Assembly: GCF_002858675.1 (NCBI RefSeq)
Contig: NZ_PJZF01000003.1
Span: 186,001-250,000 of the forward strand
Origin: Chimaeribacter californicus
GTDB taxonomy: Bacteria; Pseudomonadota; Gammaproteobacteria; Enterobacterales; Enterobacteriaceae
Length of the DNA stretch: 64,000 nucleotides
Direction of reading: 5' to 3'
Positions 1 to 9,905 of this stretch are shown one piece after another. Both the position numbers and the translations under genes were made by a program. The notes under the pieces were generated by a model, which saw only the letters and a program-made list of their open reading frames with translations, was not told the origin of the DNA and made no database searches. The first letter of the stretch is position 1. Every line of letters starts with the position of its first letter.

Positions 1-873
1 CTTTACGGGGCCAGCCTCGGGATGGACGACGTGCAGCTGACTTTACTGGCGGGCCTGCTGCTGGCTTGCCTGGTGGGCACCCTGAGCTATTACCTGATGC
101 GGGTGCGCAACAGTGCTGACCACGAAATGCTGGAGGGGATGCGGCGGCGGCAATTCCATATGGAGTACCAGCCGGTGATTGATACCCGGTCGCAGCAGGT
201 TGCCGGGGTAGAAGCGCTGATGCGCTGGCGGCATCCGCGTGAAGGCAATATTCCGCCGGATGTGTTTATCAGCTATGCCGAAGCCCAGGGGCTGATTGTG
301 CTGCTGACCCGCCACCTGTTCGGGCTTATCGCACAGGATGCGCTGCAGTTACGGGAGGTACTGCCCGTCGGGGCGAAGCTGGCGGTTAACCTCTCACCCA
401 GCCACCTGACCGATCCGGAATTTGAACATGACGTTCAGCAGTTTATCGGCCAATTACCACCGGGGCATTTCAACGTGGTGTTTGAGATAACCGAGCGCGG
501 CATGGTGGAGACGGAAGATGCCCTGGAGAAGTTTGACTGGCTGCGCCAACAGGGCATTGAGATTGCCATTGATGATTTCGGCACCGGCCACAGCGCCTTA
601 ATCTACCTGGAAAAATTCCGGCTCGACTTCCTGAAGATTGACCGGGGGTTTGTCACGACCATTGGCCGCCAGACCGTCACCGCACCGGTGCTGGACACGG
701 TGCTGAACCTGACGCGCGAACTGCGGCTGAAAACCGTGGCAGAAGGGGTCGAAACCCCGCAACAGGCGCACTACCTGCGTGAGCATGGTGTCACCTATCT
801 GCAAGGGTATCTCTACAGCCGCCCATTAACCCCGGCTGGGCTGAAGGAGTTTGTCACGCGTTATCACCCCTGA
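1..873 (+). CDS. pdeN: EAL-domain cyclic-di-GMP phosphodiesterase, 5' end outside window
   Basis: This is the C-terminal part of a membrane-bound EAL phosphodiesterase that would hydrolyse cyclic-di-GMP to pGpG. The frame is open to base 1, so the ATG at 22 is probably internal. A hydrophobic helix (about residues 5-27 from that ATG) leads directly into a complete EAL domain. The signature EALMRW, the DDFGTG metal-binding motif, KIDRGFV, AEGVET and QGYLYSRPL are all present, so the catalytic domain looks intact. The helix-then-EAL layout fits the CSS-motif family (PdeN/Rtn, PdeC), whose periplasmic sensor would lie upstream of the window. The name follows synteny: rtn/pdeN lies near yejG and bcr in E. 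coli. It is convergent with yejG. Another CSS-EAL paralogue cannot be excluded. Confidence 0.75.
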   Translation, partial: LYGASLGMDDVQLTLLAGLLLACLVGTLSYYLMRVRNSADHEMLEGMRRRQFHMEYQPVIDTRSQQVAGVEALMRWRHPREGNIPPDVFISYAEAQGLIVLLTRHLFGLIAQDALQLREVLPVGAKLAVNLSPSHLTDPEFEHDVQQFIGQLPPGHFNVVFEITERGMVETEDALEKFDWLRQQGIEIAIDDFGTGHSALIYLEKFRLDFLKIDRGFVTTIGRQTVTAPVLDTVLNLTRELRLKTVAEGVETPQQAHYLREHGVTYLQGYLYSRPLTPAGLKEFVTRYHP

Positions 874-909
874 GGCCGGCGGCAACAGGAGCTGGAAAGC
901 AGGTGGGCA

Positions 910-1254
910 TCAGAAGGGATACAGCGCTTTGAGTGAATCGGCAATCGCCGCGCCGACATTTTTTAAACGGCATAACGTTGCCCCTTCGTGGCACCCTTCC
1001 ACAAACAGGCACGGCTCCCCTTCCCACTCCAGCACCGAGGAGTCAACCTGGATCTCAGCCAGCGTCAGGCGCAGTTTTTCCATGATCTGCCAGGCGCTGT
1101 CGCCGTCATGGCTCAGCAGCCGCAGCCCAATCAGATTGGTTTCATCGGCCATCACCGTGAGCGGGAGTGGCTCGACTTTGACGCCGGTCAAACCTGATGA
1201 CCAGCGGTAGTGTTGTGGCAAACGGTGTACCACCGAAAGTTGGATGTTATTCAC
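910..1254 (-). CDS. yejG: YejG family protein
   Basis: This is a 114-aa protein of unknown function that matches the YejG family over its whole length (LSVVHRLPQHYRW near the N-terminus, EGEPCLFV and CRLKN near the C-terminus). The frame is open to 1332, but the GTG at 1254 gives exactly the 114-aa length of E. coli YejG and aligns its first residues, so I chose it. No signal peptide or membrane segment is visible. It lies between pdeN and bcr, as in E. coli, and is convergent with pdeN. No function should be inferred. Confidence 0.85.
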   Translation of the reverse strand: MNNIQLSVVHRLPQHYRWSSGLTGVKVEPLPLTVMADETNLIGLRLLSHDGDSAWQIMEKLRLTLAEIQVDSSVLEWEGEPCLFVEGCHEGATLCRLKNVGAAIADSLKALYPF

Positions 1255-1662
1255 GTTCGAACCCCAGAGAAACATGTTATCACCCGGTACAGCGCAGTAG
1301 ACGCCTGCCTGCCCCCGGAGCTTGTTGGCCACTATTCACATTCCGGGTGAAGCGCGCCATGCGCTGTCATTGGTCTGGTGCTGCTCAGGCTGCGTACGGC
1401 ATTGCCCCTGAGTCATGAGAGCCAGATCTCATTTTGGCTTATTTGTAACCCTTTACCCGCTGTATCTCAACCATTTTTGTGCAATTTGATTACTTTTTAC
1501 CCCTTATATTTTTACAAAAATGAAACAAAAGGCATGAAGATAAACGGTTACGACCTGTAACTAACTGATTAATAAAGTGAACTTAGAAGGCTTAAAAATG
1601 AAGGGGAAATCCGCCGAAAAACGGAAAAAAATGGGGTTACGCCGGGAGTAAAACGGTTACAC
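1255..1662. other. Intergenic region upstream of yejG
   Basis: About 400 bases lie between the yejG start and the bcr terminator. The half nearest bcr (about 1440-1660) is AT-rich. Short open frames here have no convincing ribosome-binding site or family resemblance. The region must hold the yejG promoter, but I could not place it confidently. Confidence 0.5.
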
Positions 1663-1690
1663 CGAAAAAAACCGGGGCGGAACCCCGGTA
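1663..1690 (-). terminator. Rho-independent terminator of bcr
   Basis: A 7-bp GC stem, ACCGGGG at 1671-1677 paired with CCCCGGT at 1683-1689, has a CGGAA loop. Read on the minus strand it is followed by a run of seven T's (A's at 1665-1671). It lies just after the bcr stop codon. Confidence 0.85.
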
Positions 1691-1700
1691 TCTGATGGAC

Positions 1701-2909
1701 TCAGGCAGCCGGTTGCAGGCTGCTTTTCACCGGCCGGCTGGCATAGAGGTAAAGCAGCATCGCGGCGGTAATGCAGAACGCCATTGAGGCCACCATCGGC
1801 CAGGCGCTGTGCGCCGGCAGGGTGGAAAGCACCGTGCCCACCAGCGCGCCGATGCCGAAGCGCAGCGTACCGGCTAATGAGGCTGCCGTGCCCGCCATGT
1901 GCGGGAAATCATCCATGATCACCGCCATCGCATTGGAAGTGACCATGGCGATGCAGCCGACATAGCCCGCCACGCCGGCCACCAGCGCCCAGAAGCCGAA
2001 CCCCAGCGCCGTAGAGGCCAACAGCCACAGCCCCATCACAAACTGGATGGTCAGGCCAAGGCGGAACATTTTCATGGAGCCGGTACGGCGGACGTTGCGG
2101 CTGTTGAACACCGTCAGCACCACCATCACCACTACGTTCAGGGCGAAATAAAACCCGAAGTGCTGGGTGGAGACCCCGTTCAGATCGATGTAGACAAACG
2201 GCCCGCAGCTCAGGAACGAGAACATGCCGCCAAACGAGAAGCCGCTCGCCAGCATGTAGCTGAATACCCGTTTATGGCGGAACAGCGAGGCAAAGTTACC
2301 GGCCGTGGTACGCAGGTGGAACTTTTGCCGCCGCGCTTTCGGCAAGGTTTCCCGGATAAACAGCATGACCAGCACCGCTGCCACCAGCGCCGCGCCGGCC
2401 ATGCTCCAGAAGATGGCGTGCCAGCTGAACAACACCATCAGTCCGCCGCCCATCATCGGGGCCAGCAGCGGGGCCACGGTCATCACCAGCACCACAAAGG
2501 ACATCATGCGCGAGAACTCATCCTTGGTGAACATGTCACGCATCAGGGCGTTGATCACCACGCTGGCCGCGGCGGCTGACAAGCCGTGCAGAAAGCGCAT
2601 ATGCACCAGCTGGTCAACCGACTGCGCCATAGCGCAGGCTGCGCCCGCCAGCGCAAACACCAGGGTACCGCCGAGGATCACCGGCTTGCGGCCCAGGCTG
2701 TCGGCCATCGGGCCGTAGAACATCTGGCCGATGGCGAAGCCCAGCACGTAGGCGCTCAGCGTCATCTGCACGCTGCCGCCGGAGACGCCGAACTCCCTGG
2801 CAATTACCGGCATACTCGGCAGGTACATGTCGATCGCCAGCGGCATCAACATGGATAACAATCCCAGAATGAACACCAGCCCGGTATGGGATGTGCGTGT
2901 TTCTTGCAC
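1701..2909 (-). CDS. bcr: Bcr/CflA family drug efflux transporter
   Basis: This is an inner-membrane major facilitator superfamily antiporter of about 402 aa that exports bicyclomycin and related compounds in exchange for protons. Twelve hydrophobic segments can be followed. The loop between segments 2 and 3 carries [11 protein letters not shown], the MFS motif-A region, and [18 protein letters not shown] is typical of Bcr. The frame extends to an ATG at 2927, but the GTG at 2909 is preceded by AGGAG at 8 nt and gives the same N-terminal length as E. coli Bcr. The gene is downstream of rsuA in the same direction. A strong terminator lies in the gap, so bcr probably depends on its own promoter or on readthrough. 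Confidence 0.92.
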   Translation of the reverse strand: MQETRTSHTGLVFILGLLSMLMPLAIDMYLPSMPVIAREFGVSGGSVQMTLSAYVLGFAIGQMFYGPMADSLGRKPVILGGTLVFALAGAACAMAQSVDQLVHMRFLHGLSAAAASVVINALMRDMFTKDEFSRMMSFVVLVMTVAPLLAPMMGGGLMVLFSWHAIFWSMAGAALVAAVLVMLFIRETLPKARRQKFHLRTTAGNFASLFRHKRVFSYMLASGFSFGGMFSFLSCGPFVYIDLNGVSTQHFGFYFALNVVVMVVLTVFNSRNVRRTGSMKMFRLGLTIQFVMGLWLLASTALGFGFWALVAGVAGYVGCIAMVTSNAMAVIMDDFPHMAGTAASLAGTLRFGIGALVGTVLSTLPAHSAWPMVASMAFCITAAMLLYLYASRPVKSSLQPAA

Positions 2910-2928
2910 GTTTACAGCTCCTGTCATG

Positions 2929-2954
2929 AAAAAAGCGCCTGCCGGCGGCAGGCG
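2929..2954 (-). terminator. Rho-independent terminator after rsuA
   Basis: CGCCTGCC at 2936-2943 pairs with GGCAGGCG at 2947-2954, with a 3-nt loop. On the minus strand it is followed by six T's. It separates rsuA from bcr and overlaps the bcr leader, so it could attenuate readthrough into the efflux gene. Confidence 0.85.
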
Positions 2955-2965
2955 TAAGGTGAGGA

Positions 2966-3670
2966 TCAGCGCGGTACAGCTACGCTGGCAATCTCTTCGT
3001 CGGTCAGCGGGCGGTAATCACCCGGGGCCAGAGAGTCATCCAGGGCGATGGCGCCGATGCGCTCACGGTGCAGCGCCACTACGCGGTTACCGACAGCAGC
3101 AAACATCCGCTTCACCTGGTGGTAACGCCCTTCACGGATGGTCAGGCGTACCAGCGTCGGCTCGAGCTGTTCCAGCTGGGCCGGCAGGGTCAGATCTTTC
3201 TCATTGTGCAGTTGCACCCCGTCCAGGAACTGCTGCGGCGTCTCCGTTGAGAGCGGCTGTTCCAGGGTGACCAGGTAGGTTTTCTCACAATGGTGCTTCG
3301 GCGAGGTGATGCGGTGCGACCACTGGCCGTCATCGGTCATCAGCACCAGCCCGGTGGTGTCGATGTCCAGACGCCCTGCCGCGTGGAGCTTATAGGCCAC
3401 CGGTTCTTCCAGGAAATAGAGCACCGTCGGGTGATCCGGGTCATCGGTGGAGCAGACATAGCCCTGCGGCTTGTTCAGCATGAAGTAACGTGGGCCGTTC
3501 TGCTGCTCCAGTACATTGCCGTCGAACTTCACCACGTTCTCCGGGGTCAGTTTCAGCGAACCGCTTTTGACGATCTCATCGTCTACGGTTACACGCTTGT
3601 TGCGCAGCTCACGCAGAACCAGCGCCCGGCTGACGCCCAGTTGCTGAGATAAAAACTTGTCCAGTCGCAT
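2966..3670 (-). CDS. rsuA: 16S rRNA pseudouridine(516) synthase RsuA
   Basis: This 234-aa enzyme converts U516 of 16S rRNA to pseudouridine during 30S assembly. The N-terminal S4-like RNA-binding domain starts [16 protein letters not shown]. The catalytic domain carries [19 protein letters not shown] with the essential aspartate in GRLDIDTTG, and then [10 protein letters not shown], the second RsuA/RluB signature. Length matches the E. coli enzyme (231 aa). It is divergent from radD, and the shared 250-bp gap presumably carries both promoters. Confidence 0.95.
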   Translation of the reverse strand: MRLDKFLSQQLGVSRALVLRELRNKRVTVDDEIVKSGSLKLTPENVVKFDGNVLEQQNGPRYFMLNKPQGYVCSTDDPDHPTVLYFLEEPVAYKLHAAGRLDIDTTGLVLMTDDGQWSHRITSPKHHCEKTYLVTLEQPLSTETPQQFLDGVQLHNEKDLTLPAQLEQLEPTLVRLTIREGRYHQVKRMFAAVGNRVVALHRERIGAIALDDSLAPGDYRPLTDEEIASVAVPR

Positions 3671-3921
3671 TAAATCTTTTTAGCCTTTTGAGGAGTGCCG
3701 CCGCCCGCCTGCACCCATCGGGCAGGCGCGTGCGCCGTGATACAGAGTGGCCTTTTCCGCCGGAGGGGCGTAAAGGCGATATGAACCCGCCAGTATAGCC
3801 GGGCTTGGCGTCCTGTCATAGAGACCGGCGGCGCTTATCTGCCCGGCAGGGTCGCCATGCGGCCTTGGCTTTGGCATACTGGGGGGGTTATGCCCCCCTC
3901 TTTGTTGCAGGAATCCCAGCC

Positions 3922-5682
3922 ATGTCATTTACCCTTCGCCCTTACCAGCGCGAGGCCGTTGAGGCCACCCTGAGTTACTTCCGCCGGCACCGTGAACCGG
4001 CGGTAATTGTGCTGCCTACCGGGGCAGGAAAAAGCCTGGTGATCGCCGAGCTGGCGCGGCTGGCGCGCGGCCGGGTATTGGTGCTGGCGCACGTCAAAGA
4101 GCTGGTGGCGCAGAACCATGCCAAGTACCGCGCCTACGGCCTGGAGGCGGATATTTTCGCCGCCGGCCTGCAACAGAAAGAGAGCAGCGGCAAAGTGGTG
4201 TTCGGCAGTGTGCAGTCGGTGGCGCGGAACCTGCCGCTGTTCGACGGTGCCTTTTCCCTGTTGATCATCGATGAGTGCCACCGCATCGGGGATGATGATG
4301 AGAGCCAGTACCAGCAGATTATCCAGCACCTGCGGCGCGCCAACCCCAACCTGCGGCTGCTGGGGCTGACTGCCACCCCCTACCGGCTCGGCAAGGGCTG
4401 GATTTACCGCTACCACTACCACGGCATCACGCGCGGCGATGAGAACAGCCAGTTCCGCGACTGTATCTACGAGCTGCCGCTGCGCTATATGATCAAACAC
4501 GGCTTTCTGGTGCCGCCGGAGCGGCTCGACATGCCGGTGGTGCATTACGATTTCAGCCGCCTTGAGGCCAACAGCAACGGCCTGTTCAACGAGGCGGAGC
4601 TGAACCGCGAACTGAAACAGCAGCAGCGCATTACCCCGCACATCATCAGCCAGATCATCGAATACGCCGCCGACCGGCGCGGCGTGATGATTTTTGCCGC
4701 CACCGTGGAGCACGCCGGTGAGATCCACGGCCTGCTGCCCAAAGGCGAGGCGGCCCTGGTCAGTGCGCAGACCCCGCCCGCCGAACGTGACCGGCTGATT
4801 GAGGCGTTCAAACAGCAGGAACTGCGTTATCTGGTGAATGTGGCAGTGCTCACCACCGGCTTTGACGCCCCGCACGTTGACTTGATCGCCATCCTGCGGC
4901 CCACGGAGTCGGTCAGCCTCTACCAGCAGATTGTCGGCCGCGGCCTGCGCCTCTACCCCGGCAAAACGGATTGTTTAATCCTGGATTACGCCGGTAACCC
5001 GCACGACCTCTTTACGCCGGAAGTGGGCAGCAGCAAACCCGCCGGGGACAACCAGCCGGTGCAGGTCTTCTGCCCGGCCTGCGGCTTCGCCAACCTCTTC
5101 TGGGGCAAAGCCCTGCCGGACGGCACGGTGATTGAGCATTTCGGCCGCCGCTGCCAGGGCTGGCTGGAGGATGATGAAGGCCACCGTGAACAGTGTGATT
5201 TTCGCTTCCGTGCCAAGAGCTGCCCGCACTGCGGCGCAGAGAATGACATCGCCGCCAGGCGCTGCCACCAGTGCAATGAAGTGCTGGTCGACCCGGATGA
5301 CATGCTGAAAGCCGCGCTGAAGCTGAAAGATGCGCTGGTGCTGCGCTGTGGCGACATGGCGCTGGAGAGCGGCCGCGACAACAAAGGCGAGTGGCTGAAT
5401 GTGACCTACTACGATGAGGACGGTGCCAGCGCCGGCGAGCGTTTCCGCCTCACCACCCCGGCGCAGCGGATGGCCTTTCAGCAGCTGTTTATCCGGCCGC
5501 ACCAGCGTGCGCCGGGGGTGCCGTTCACCTGGCAAACCGCTGCCGATGTGCTGGCACAGCAGGCGTTGTTCCGTCACCCCGATTTCGTGGTGGCGCGCCA
5601 GCGCGGGCACTACTGGCAGATCCGTGAAAAAGTGTTCGACTATCAGGGGCGCTACCGGCGCGCCAATGAATTACGCGGCTGA
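3922..5682 (+). CDS. radD: RadD/YejH superfamily 2 DNA helicase-like repair protein
   Basis: This is a 586-aa superfamily 2 ATPase involved in tolerance of DNA damage and double-strand-break repair. The Walker A motif is PTGAGKS (residues 31-37), the Walker B/DEAD-box is IIDECHRIG, motif III is GLTATP, and motif VI is QIVGRGLRL. The C-terminal half has CxxC pairs (CPACGF, CPHCGAE, CHQC) that suggest zinc binding. The frame starts at 3805, but the ATG at 3922 follows AGGA and gives the exact E. coli RadD length and N-terminus ([13 protein letters not shown]). It is divergent from rsuA and upstream of rplY. Confidence 0.93.
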   Translation: MSFTLRPYQREAVEATLSYFRRHREPAVIVLPTGAGKSLVIAELARLARGRVLVLAHVKELVAQNHAKYRAYGLEADIFAAGLQQKESSGKVVFGSVQSVARNLPLFDGAFSLLIIDECHRIGDDDESQYQQIIQHLRRANPNLRLLGLTATPYRLGKGWIYRYHYHGITRGDENSQFRDCIYELPLRYMIKHGFLVPPERLDMPVVHYDFSRLEANSNGLFNEAELNRELKQQQRITPHIISQIIEYAADRRGVMIFAATVEHAGEIHGLLPKGEAALVSAQTPPAERDRLIEAFKQQELRYLVNVAVLTTGFDAPHVDLIAILRPTESVSLYQQIVGRGLRLYPGKTDCLILDYAGNPHDLFTPEVGSSKPAGDNQPVQVFCPACGFANLFWGKALPDGTVIEHFGRRCQGWLEDDEGHREQCDFRFRAKSCPHCGAENDIAARRCHQCNEVLVDPDDMLKAALKLKDALVLRCGDMALESGRDNKGEWLNVTYYDEDGASAGERFRLTTPAQRMAFQQLFIRPHQRAPGVPFTWQTAADVLAQQALFRHPDFVVARQRGHYWQIREKVFDYQGRYRRANELRG

Positions 5683-5723
5683 CGCCCTTTTATCAACAAT
5701 ACGCCCCGGCGGCCGGGTTTTCA

Positions 5724-5752
5724 TTGCCGCGCCGGGCCAAATCCGTTAAAAT
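5724..5752 (+). promoter_or_regulatory. Sigma-70 promoter of rplY
   Basis: TTGCCG at 5724-5729 and TAAAAT at 5747-5752 are separated by 17 bp, close to the sigma-70 consensus. They lie about 100 bases upstream of the rplY start. Confidence 0.7.
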
Positions 5753-5759
5753 GCCGCCC

Positions 5760-5852
5760 GCTTTGTTTCCGATAACCGGACGTAAAGCTGAAATATCCAA
5801 CCTGTTGCTGGGTCGCCTGTAGCAGGGTTAATTTTCTTAAAGAGAAAAAACA
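5760..5852 (+). promoter_or_regulatory. rplY mRNA leader, probable L25 autoregulatory region
   Basis: The leader holds a complementary pair (CCTGTTGC near 5799 with the GTAGCAGGG segment near 5818-5826) followed by an A-rich start region. In E. coli, L25 represses its own translation through a conserved rplY leader. I infer the same here from position and the visible stem. Confidence 0.45.
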
Positions 5853-6137
5853 ATGTTCACTATCAATGTAGAAACTCGTAAAGAGCAGGGTAAGGGTGCG
5901 AGCCGCCGCCTGCGTGCAGCTAACAAATTCCCGGCAATCGTATACGGCGGTACTGAAGCACCGATCGCTATCGAGCTGGACCATGATTCCGTGAAGAACA
6001 TGGAAGTGAAAGCTGAATTTTATAGCGACATCGTTACTCTGGTTATCGACGGTAAAGAGACCAAAGTAAAAGTTCAGGCTGTACAGCGTCACCCGTTCAA
6101 GCCGAAACTGGCTCACATCGACTTCGTTCGCGCGTAA
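5853..6137 (+). CDS. rplY: 50S ribosomal protein L25
   Basis: This 94-aa protein binds 5S rRNA in the large ribosomal subunit. It has the short single-domain form of enteric bacteria without the C-terminal CTC extension. [20 protein letters not shown] is the typical N-terminus, and [15 protein letters not shown] closes the protein. An AAAGAGA ribosome-binding site lies about 8 nt before the ATG. The preferred codon use looks that of a highly expressed gene. It is monocistronic: its own promoter lies upstream and a palindromic terminator downstream. Confidence 0.97.
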   Translation: MFTINVETRKEQGKGASRRLRAANKFPAIVYGGTEAPIAIELDHDSVKNMEVKAEFYSDIVTLVIDGKETKVKVQAVQRHPFKPKLAHIDFVRA

Positions 6138-6180
6138 GCCGACCGAGTGATGGCCCTGGGACGCTGGGGCAACCGCCAAT

Positions 6181-6208
6181 AAAAAACGCCGCAATTGCGG
6201 CGTTTTTT
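6181..6208. terminator. Bidirectional terminator between rplY and yejK
   Basis: This is a perfect 28-bp palindrome: six A's, a GC-rich stem CGCCGC/GCGGCG around AATT, and six T's. It serves the convergent rplY (+) and yejK (-) transcripts equally well. Confidence 0.92.
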
Positions 6209-6233
6209 ATTGCCCGGATGTCACCGGGCGGGC

Positions 6234-7244
6234 TTATTTTTCGCCGTTGCTCAACCGGCGCTGCAACTGATCACGCAGGTTCGGCGGCGTGCCCTTGATG
6301 GTCAGGGTGTCGGTGGCCGGATCCCAGAAAATACGCTCCCCCATCAGCAAGGCATCAAAATTGATGCTCAGGCCGCCGCCGCTGCCGGCAAACTTGGTGA
6401 GCTGGCGCAGGGTGCTGCGATCGGCCGGGAAACTCTCCTCCAGCTGATAGCCTTCGTCACTGGAAAACTGTTTGAAATCACGCTCACCCACCGGCGGCAA
6501 CGCCTGCGCCAGTTCTGTCAGGGCGATCTCCTCACCGGCCTGCAACTGCTCATTGCAGTAGCTGTATACCTGCTGGCGGTAAGCCTGGCGCTCGTTCTTG
6601 TCCAGTTGCCCTTCTGCGCAGTAGTCATCTACCGCCTGCAACAGGCCGCGGTTCTGCGCTTTGGTGTCCAGCCCTTCAGCCGCGCCCAGGAAATCCATAA
6701 AGAAATCGGAGACCTTACGCCCTACCCGCCCTTTCAGGAACGTCAGGTAACGGGTCGATTCCGGGTTGGTTTCCCATTCGGTCAGGTCGATGCGCGCCAC
6801 AATATCCGCGTGGTTGATGTCCAGATAATGGGTGCTGCTGATGTCCAGCTGTTCATTCACCCGCATACTCGGGCAATTGCTCAGCACTGAAATCAGTAAA
6901 TATTCCACCGCCAGATAGCGGTACTGGCAGAACAACACCACGCCGCCCTCGGCAAACGGGTATTTGGCCAGTTCGTCCCGCAGGCGGCCGGTAGCTGCGC
7001 GGGTAAAGGCCAGGAACGTCTCATCGCCCTTGCGGCAACCGCGCAGGGCGTCTGCCAGCTCGCTTTCTGCATTAAACAGGCCATACGCCTTGCTCTTGGC
7101 GCTGTAGACGCGGTGCAGTTCCGCCATCATCTCATCTACGGCGGCGTTGGTGGTCAGCAGGGAGTCGCGCAGTACCACCTCAAGTGTCTGCTCGTCCCGT
7201 TTGATCAACTGGTGTAAGGCGATCTGGCCGATATCCAGACTCAT
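6234..7244 (-). CDS. yejK: Nucleoid-associated protein YejK (NdpA)
   Basis: This is a 336-aa nucleoid-associated protein of the NA37/YejK family, very close to the E. coli length. The N-terminus [16 protein letters not shown] and the central [13 protein letters not shown] are family hallmarks. The frame extends to 7433, but the ATG at 7244 has AGGAG seven bases upstream and gives the family N-terminus. It is divergent from yejL, as in E. coli. Confidence 0.93.
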   Translation of the reverse strand: MSLDIGQIALHQLIKRDEQTLEVVLRDSLLTTNAAVDEMMAELHRVYSAKSKAYGLFNAESELADALRGCRKGDETFLAFTRAATGRLRDELAKYPFAEGGVVLFCQYRYLAVEYLLISVLSNCPSMRVNEQLDISSTHYLDINHADIVARIDLTEWETNPESTRYLTFLKGRVGRKVSDFFMDFLGAAEGLDTKAQNRGLLQAVDDYCAEGQLDKNERQAYRQQVYSYCNEQLQAGEEIALTELAQALPPVGERDFKQFSSDEGYQLEESFPADRSTLRQLTKFAGSGGGLSINFDALLMGERIFWDPATDTLTIKGTPPNLRDQLQRRLSNGEK

Positions 7245-7443
7245 GTGCGTTCTCCTGTCTTGATTGGGGCAACCCCCGTGCGGCGCGTATTCAAACACTG
7301 AAGGCGGCCGGCTGCAACTTAAAAGCGGCAACCTGAGAAGGGCTTCCCGGCTTTGGCGGCTTAATGTTATAAAAGTGGGGAAAGTCACGCGCCTATACGT
7401 TAAGATATTGGACTTTGTCAGGCCGAGAAGCACAGTAAACTAT

Positions 7444-7671
7444 ATGCCACAATCATCCCGTTACAGCGACGAACACGTCGAACAACTGCTTGCCGAGCTG
7501 GTAAGCGTTCTTGAGAAACACCGCGCCCCGACCGATCTTTCCCTGATGGTGCTGGGCAATATGGTGACCAACCTGCTGAATACCAGCGTGGCGCCCGCAC
7601 AGCGCAAACACCTGGCGCGTTCTTTTGCTGACGCGTTACAGGCCTCGGTCCGCGAAGATAAAGCCCATTAA
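7444..7671 (+). CDS. yejL: YejL family protein (UPF0352)
   Basis: This is a 75-aa protein of unknown function, nearly identical in length and sequence to E. coli YejL ([16 protein letters not shown], then [17 protein letters not shown]). The frame is open from 7264, but the ATG at 7444 gives the family start. It is followed after 24 bases by yejM and is probably cotranscribed with it. It appears soluble and helical. Confidence 0.92.
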   Translation: MPQSSRYSDEHVEQLLAELVSVLEKHRAPTDLSLMVLGNMVTNLLNTSVAPAQRKHLARSFADALQASVREDKAH

Positions 7672-7695
7672 GCTTACAGCCGCCCCGACCCCTGT

Positions 7696-9477
7696 ATGGT
7701 GAAGAATAGCCAGCGCTATCGCGAAAAAGTCTCCCAGATGATCAGTTGGGGGCACTGGTTCGCGCTGTTCAATATCCTGCTCTGTCTGGGGCTGGGCAGC
7801 CGCTACCTGTTTGTTTCTGACTGGCCCGCCTCGCTGACCGGCCGGGTGTACGCCTTTGCCAGCCTGCTGGGCCACTTCAGCTTTATCGGTTTCTCCGCTT
7901 ACCTGCTGATCATTTTCCCGCTCACCTTTGTGGTGATGTCCCAGCGGTTGCTGAGGTTTATCTCGGCAGCGCTGGCGACCGCCGGGCTGACGCTGTTGCT
8001 GGTGGACAGCGAGGTGTTCACCCGTTTCCACCTGCACCTTAACCCGGTGGTCTGGGAGCTGGTGGTCAACCCGGAACAGGGAGAGCTGGCCCGTGACTGG
8101 CAGCTGATGTTCATCAGTGTGCCGGTGATTTTCCTGGTGGAGATGCTGTTCGGCACCTGGGCCTGGCAAAAACTGCGCAGCCTCAACCGGCGCAGTTTCG
8201 GCAAGCCGCTGGCGGCGCTGTTTATTGCCAGCTTCTTCAGCTCACACCTGCTTTACATCTGGGCAGACGCCAACTTCTACCGGCCGATCACCATGCAGCG
8301 CGCTAACCTGCCGCTCTCCTACCCGATGACGGCCCGTAAGTTTCTTGAGAAGCATGGCCTGCTGGATGCGCAGGCGTACCAGCGCCGGGTTGCTGAACAG
8401 GGCAAACCGGAAGCGCTGGCGGTGGAATACCCACTGAATGAGATAAGCTTCCGTGACAGCGGCAGCGGCTACAATCTGTTAATGATTGTGGTAGACAGCT
8501 TCCGGGCAGAGGCGCTGGCCCAGACCATGCCGGACGTTGATCGCTTTGCCCAGGAGAACGCCCGCTTTACCCAGCACTACAGTGCGGGCAGCCGCAGTGA
8601 CACCGGCCTGTTTGGCCTGTTTTACGGGATTTCGCCGACCTATATGGACGGGATTCTGTCAGCGCGTAAACCCAGCGCGCTGATTAATGCGCTGAGCAGC
8701 CAGGGTTACCAGTTTGGGTTATTCTCCTCGGACGGCTTCAACAGCGTGCTCTACCGGCAAGCGCTGCTGGCAGACTTTTCCCTGCCTCCGGCGTTAAAAC
8801 AGAGCGACAGCCAGACGCGCCAGCAATGGCAGCAATGGCTTGAGAGCCGCACCGGCCAGACGCCGTGGTTCTCTTATCTCAGCTTTAACGGTGTTGGCCA
8901 GGCATTGAACGGCACGCACCCGGATAAACCGCTGAGCGGCCCTGCCCTCGCCCTGCAGTACCGCAAAGCGGCGCTGCAGACCGACCAGCAGATTGCTGCC
9001 GTGCTGGAGAGCCTGCGTACGCGTGGGGAACTTGATAAAACCGTGGTGGTAATCACCGGCAGCCATGGCGTTGCCTTTAATGACAAGGGCCGGCTGAGCA
9101 ACGGTTACAGCCGCCAGCAGCTGCAGGTGCCGCTGATTGTGCACTGGCCGGGTACGCCGGCGCAGAGCATCAGTAAGCTCACCAGCCATGAGGATGTGAT
9201 GGCCACGTTGATGCAGCGCCTGTTACATGTGCAAACGGCTGTGGCTGACTACTCACAAGGTGAGGATCTGTTTGCCGCCCGCCGACGCCACGCCTGGGTG
9301 ACCACCGGTGGCAGCGGGAACCTGCTGGTAACCACCCCTACCCAGACACTGCTGCTGGAAGCCGGGGGGGACTACCGGGTCTATGACGTTGACGGCCGTG
9401 AGATCAAAAATCAGAAGCCGCAGCTGGCCCTGCTGTTACAAGTGTTGACGGATGAAAAGCGCTTTATTGCCGACTAA
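7696..9477 (+). CDS. yejM: LPS-sensing inner-membrane protein YejM/PbgA
   Basis: This 593-aa inner-membrane protein has five N-terminal transmembrane helices (about residues 20-200) and a large periplasmic sulfatase/alkaline-phosphatase-like domain. In E. coli, YejM/PbgA senses LPS and controls LpxC proteolysis through LapB, so it is essential for outer-membrane balance. Highly conserved segments visible here are HFSFIGFSAYLLI, DSEVFTRFHLHLNP, WADANFYRPITMQRANLPLSYP, GLFYGISPTYMDGILS and the C-terminal LQVLTDEKRFIAD. The sulfatase active-site cysteine motif is absent, as is normal for this family. Confidence 0.93.
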   Translation: MVKNSQRYREKVSQMISWGHWFALFNILLCLGLGSRYLFVSDWPASLTGRVYAFASLLGHFSFIGFSAYLLIIFPLTFVVMSQRLLRFISAALATAGLTLLLVDSEVFTRFHLHLNPVVWELVVNPEQGELARDWQLMFISVPVIFLVEMLFGTWAWQKLRSLNRRSFGKPLAALFIASFFSSHLLYIWADANFYRPITMQRANLPLSYPMTARKFLEKHGLLDAQAYQRRVAEQGKPEALAVEYPLNEISFRDSGSGYNLLMIVVDSFRAEALAQTMPDVDRFAQENARFTQHYSAGSRSDTGLFGLFYGISPTYMDGILSARKPSALINALSSQGYQFGLFSSDGFNSVLYRQALLADFSLPPALKQSDSQTRQQWQQWLESRTGQTPWFSYLSFNGVGQALNGTHPDKPLSGPALALQYRKAALQTDQQIAAVLESLRTRGELDKTVVVITGSHGVAFNDKGRLSNGYSRQQLQVPLIVHWPGTPAQSISKLTSHEDVMATLMQRLLHVQTAVADYSQGEDLFAARRRHAWVTTGGSGNLLVTTPTQTLLLEAGGDYRVYDVDGREIKNQKPQLALLLQVLTDEKRFIAD

Positions 9478-9512
9478 CTGCTTAAAACTAAAGCAGTCAT
9501 TGGGCTGACCTC

Positions 9513-9543
9513 TTGCATTCGAAACGGGAAACGGTAGTATAGT
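9513..9543 (+). promoter_or_regulatory. Promoter of tRNA-Pro
   Basis: TTGCAT at 9513-9518 and TAGTAT at 9535-9540 (16-bp spacer) lie directly upstream of the tRNA. An overlapping TATAGT could serve as an alternative -10. Confidence 0.6.
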
Positions 9544-9555
9544 GACCCATAGCGT

Positions 9556-9632
9556 CGGCATGTAGCGCAGCCTGGTAGCGCACCGTCATGGGGTGTCGGG
9601 GGTCGGAGGTTCGAATCCTCTCATGCCGACCA
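9556..9632 (+). tRNA. proL: tRNA-Pro (anticodon GGG)
   Basis: This is a 77-nt tRNA with encoded CCA. The acceptor stem CGGCATG pairs with CATGCCG, the anticodon loop ATGGGGT contains GGG, and the T arm reads GGAGGTTCGAATCCTC. It matches E. coli proL except in the acceptor stem. Its position after yejM is conserved. It marks the backbone edge of the T6SS region. Confidence 0.97.
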
Positions 9633-9674
9633 ACAATCTCTTCTGACAGTACCGGTTACTGACGGAAACCCCAC

Positions 9675-9710
9675 AAAAACCCGCATCCTCACTGAGTTTG
9701 CGGGTTTTTT
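9675..9710 (+). terminator. Rho-independent terminator of tRNA-Pro
   Basis: AAAAACCCGCA (9675-9685) pairs with TGCGGGTTTTT (9699-9709) and ends in a T run, just downstream of the tRNA. Confidence 0.85.
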
Positions 9711-9875
9711 GTTGCCCGGCATTTACCGGTATGCCACTGTTTTAGCTTGATGGTTTGGGACTACATATGGGACTACGTGCGCACAGGCCCTTCGTGCCCT
9801 AGCCACATCATGGCACATTTCCATCATCGTATATTCCCATCATCGCGTAGCCCCAACCTGCAATAACAGGCGGAT
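9711..9875. other. Junction between tRNA-Pro and the T6SS cluster; possible integration scar
   Basis: No gene is visible. The stretch contains a short direct repeat, two copies of GGGACTAC about 11 bases apart (near 9748 and 9760), and two copies of CCATCATCG near 9821 and 9837. The position next to a tRNA 3' end would suit a relic of a mobile element, but no integrase and no copy of the tRNA 3' end is seen. Confidence 0.3.
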
Positions 9876-9905
9876 AAAAAGGCGCTGTATGCCACGCGCC
9901 TTTTT
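9876..9905. terminator. Terminator at the end of the T6SS cluster (bidirectional)
   Basis: AAAAAGGCGC (9876-9885) and GCGCCTTTTT (9896-9905) form a symmetrical hairpin with T runs on both strands. On the minus strand it would end the T6SS transcript 40 bases after the last gene. Confidence 0.85.

Noticed and set aside
1378..1560. 60-codon ORF upstream of bcr and yejG
   Set aside because: Composition is not protein-like, no ribosome-binding site is seen, and it overlaps the presumed yejG promoter.
9711..9875. Integrase gene or attachment-site duplication at tRNA-Pro
   Set aside because: No integrase frame and no second copy of the tRNA 3' end was found; only short repeats remain, so I list it as a possible scar.
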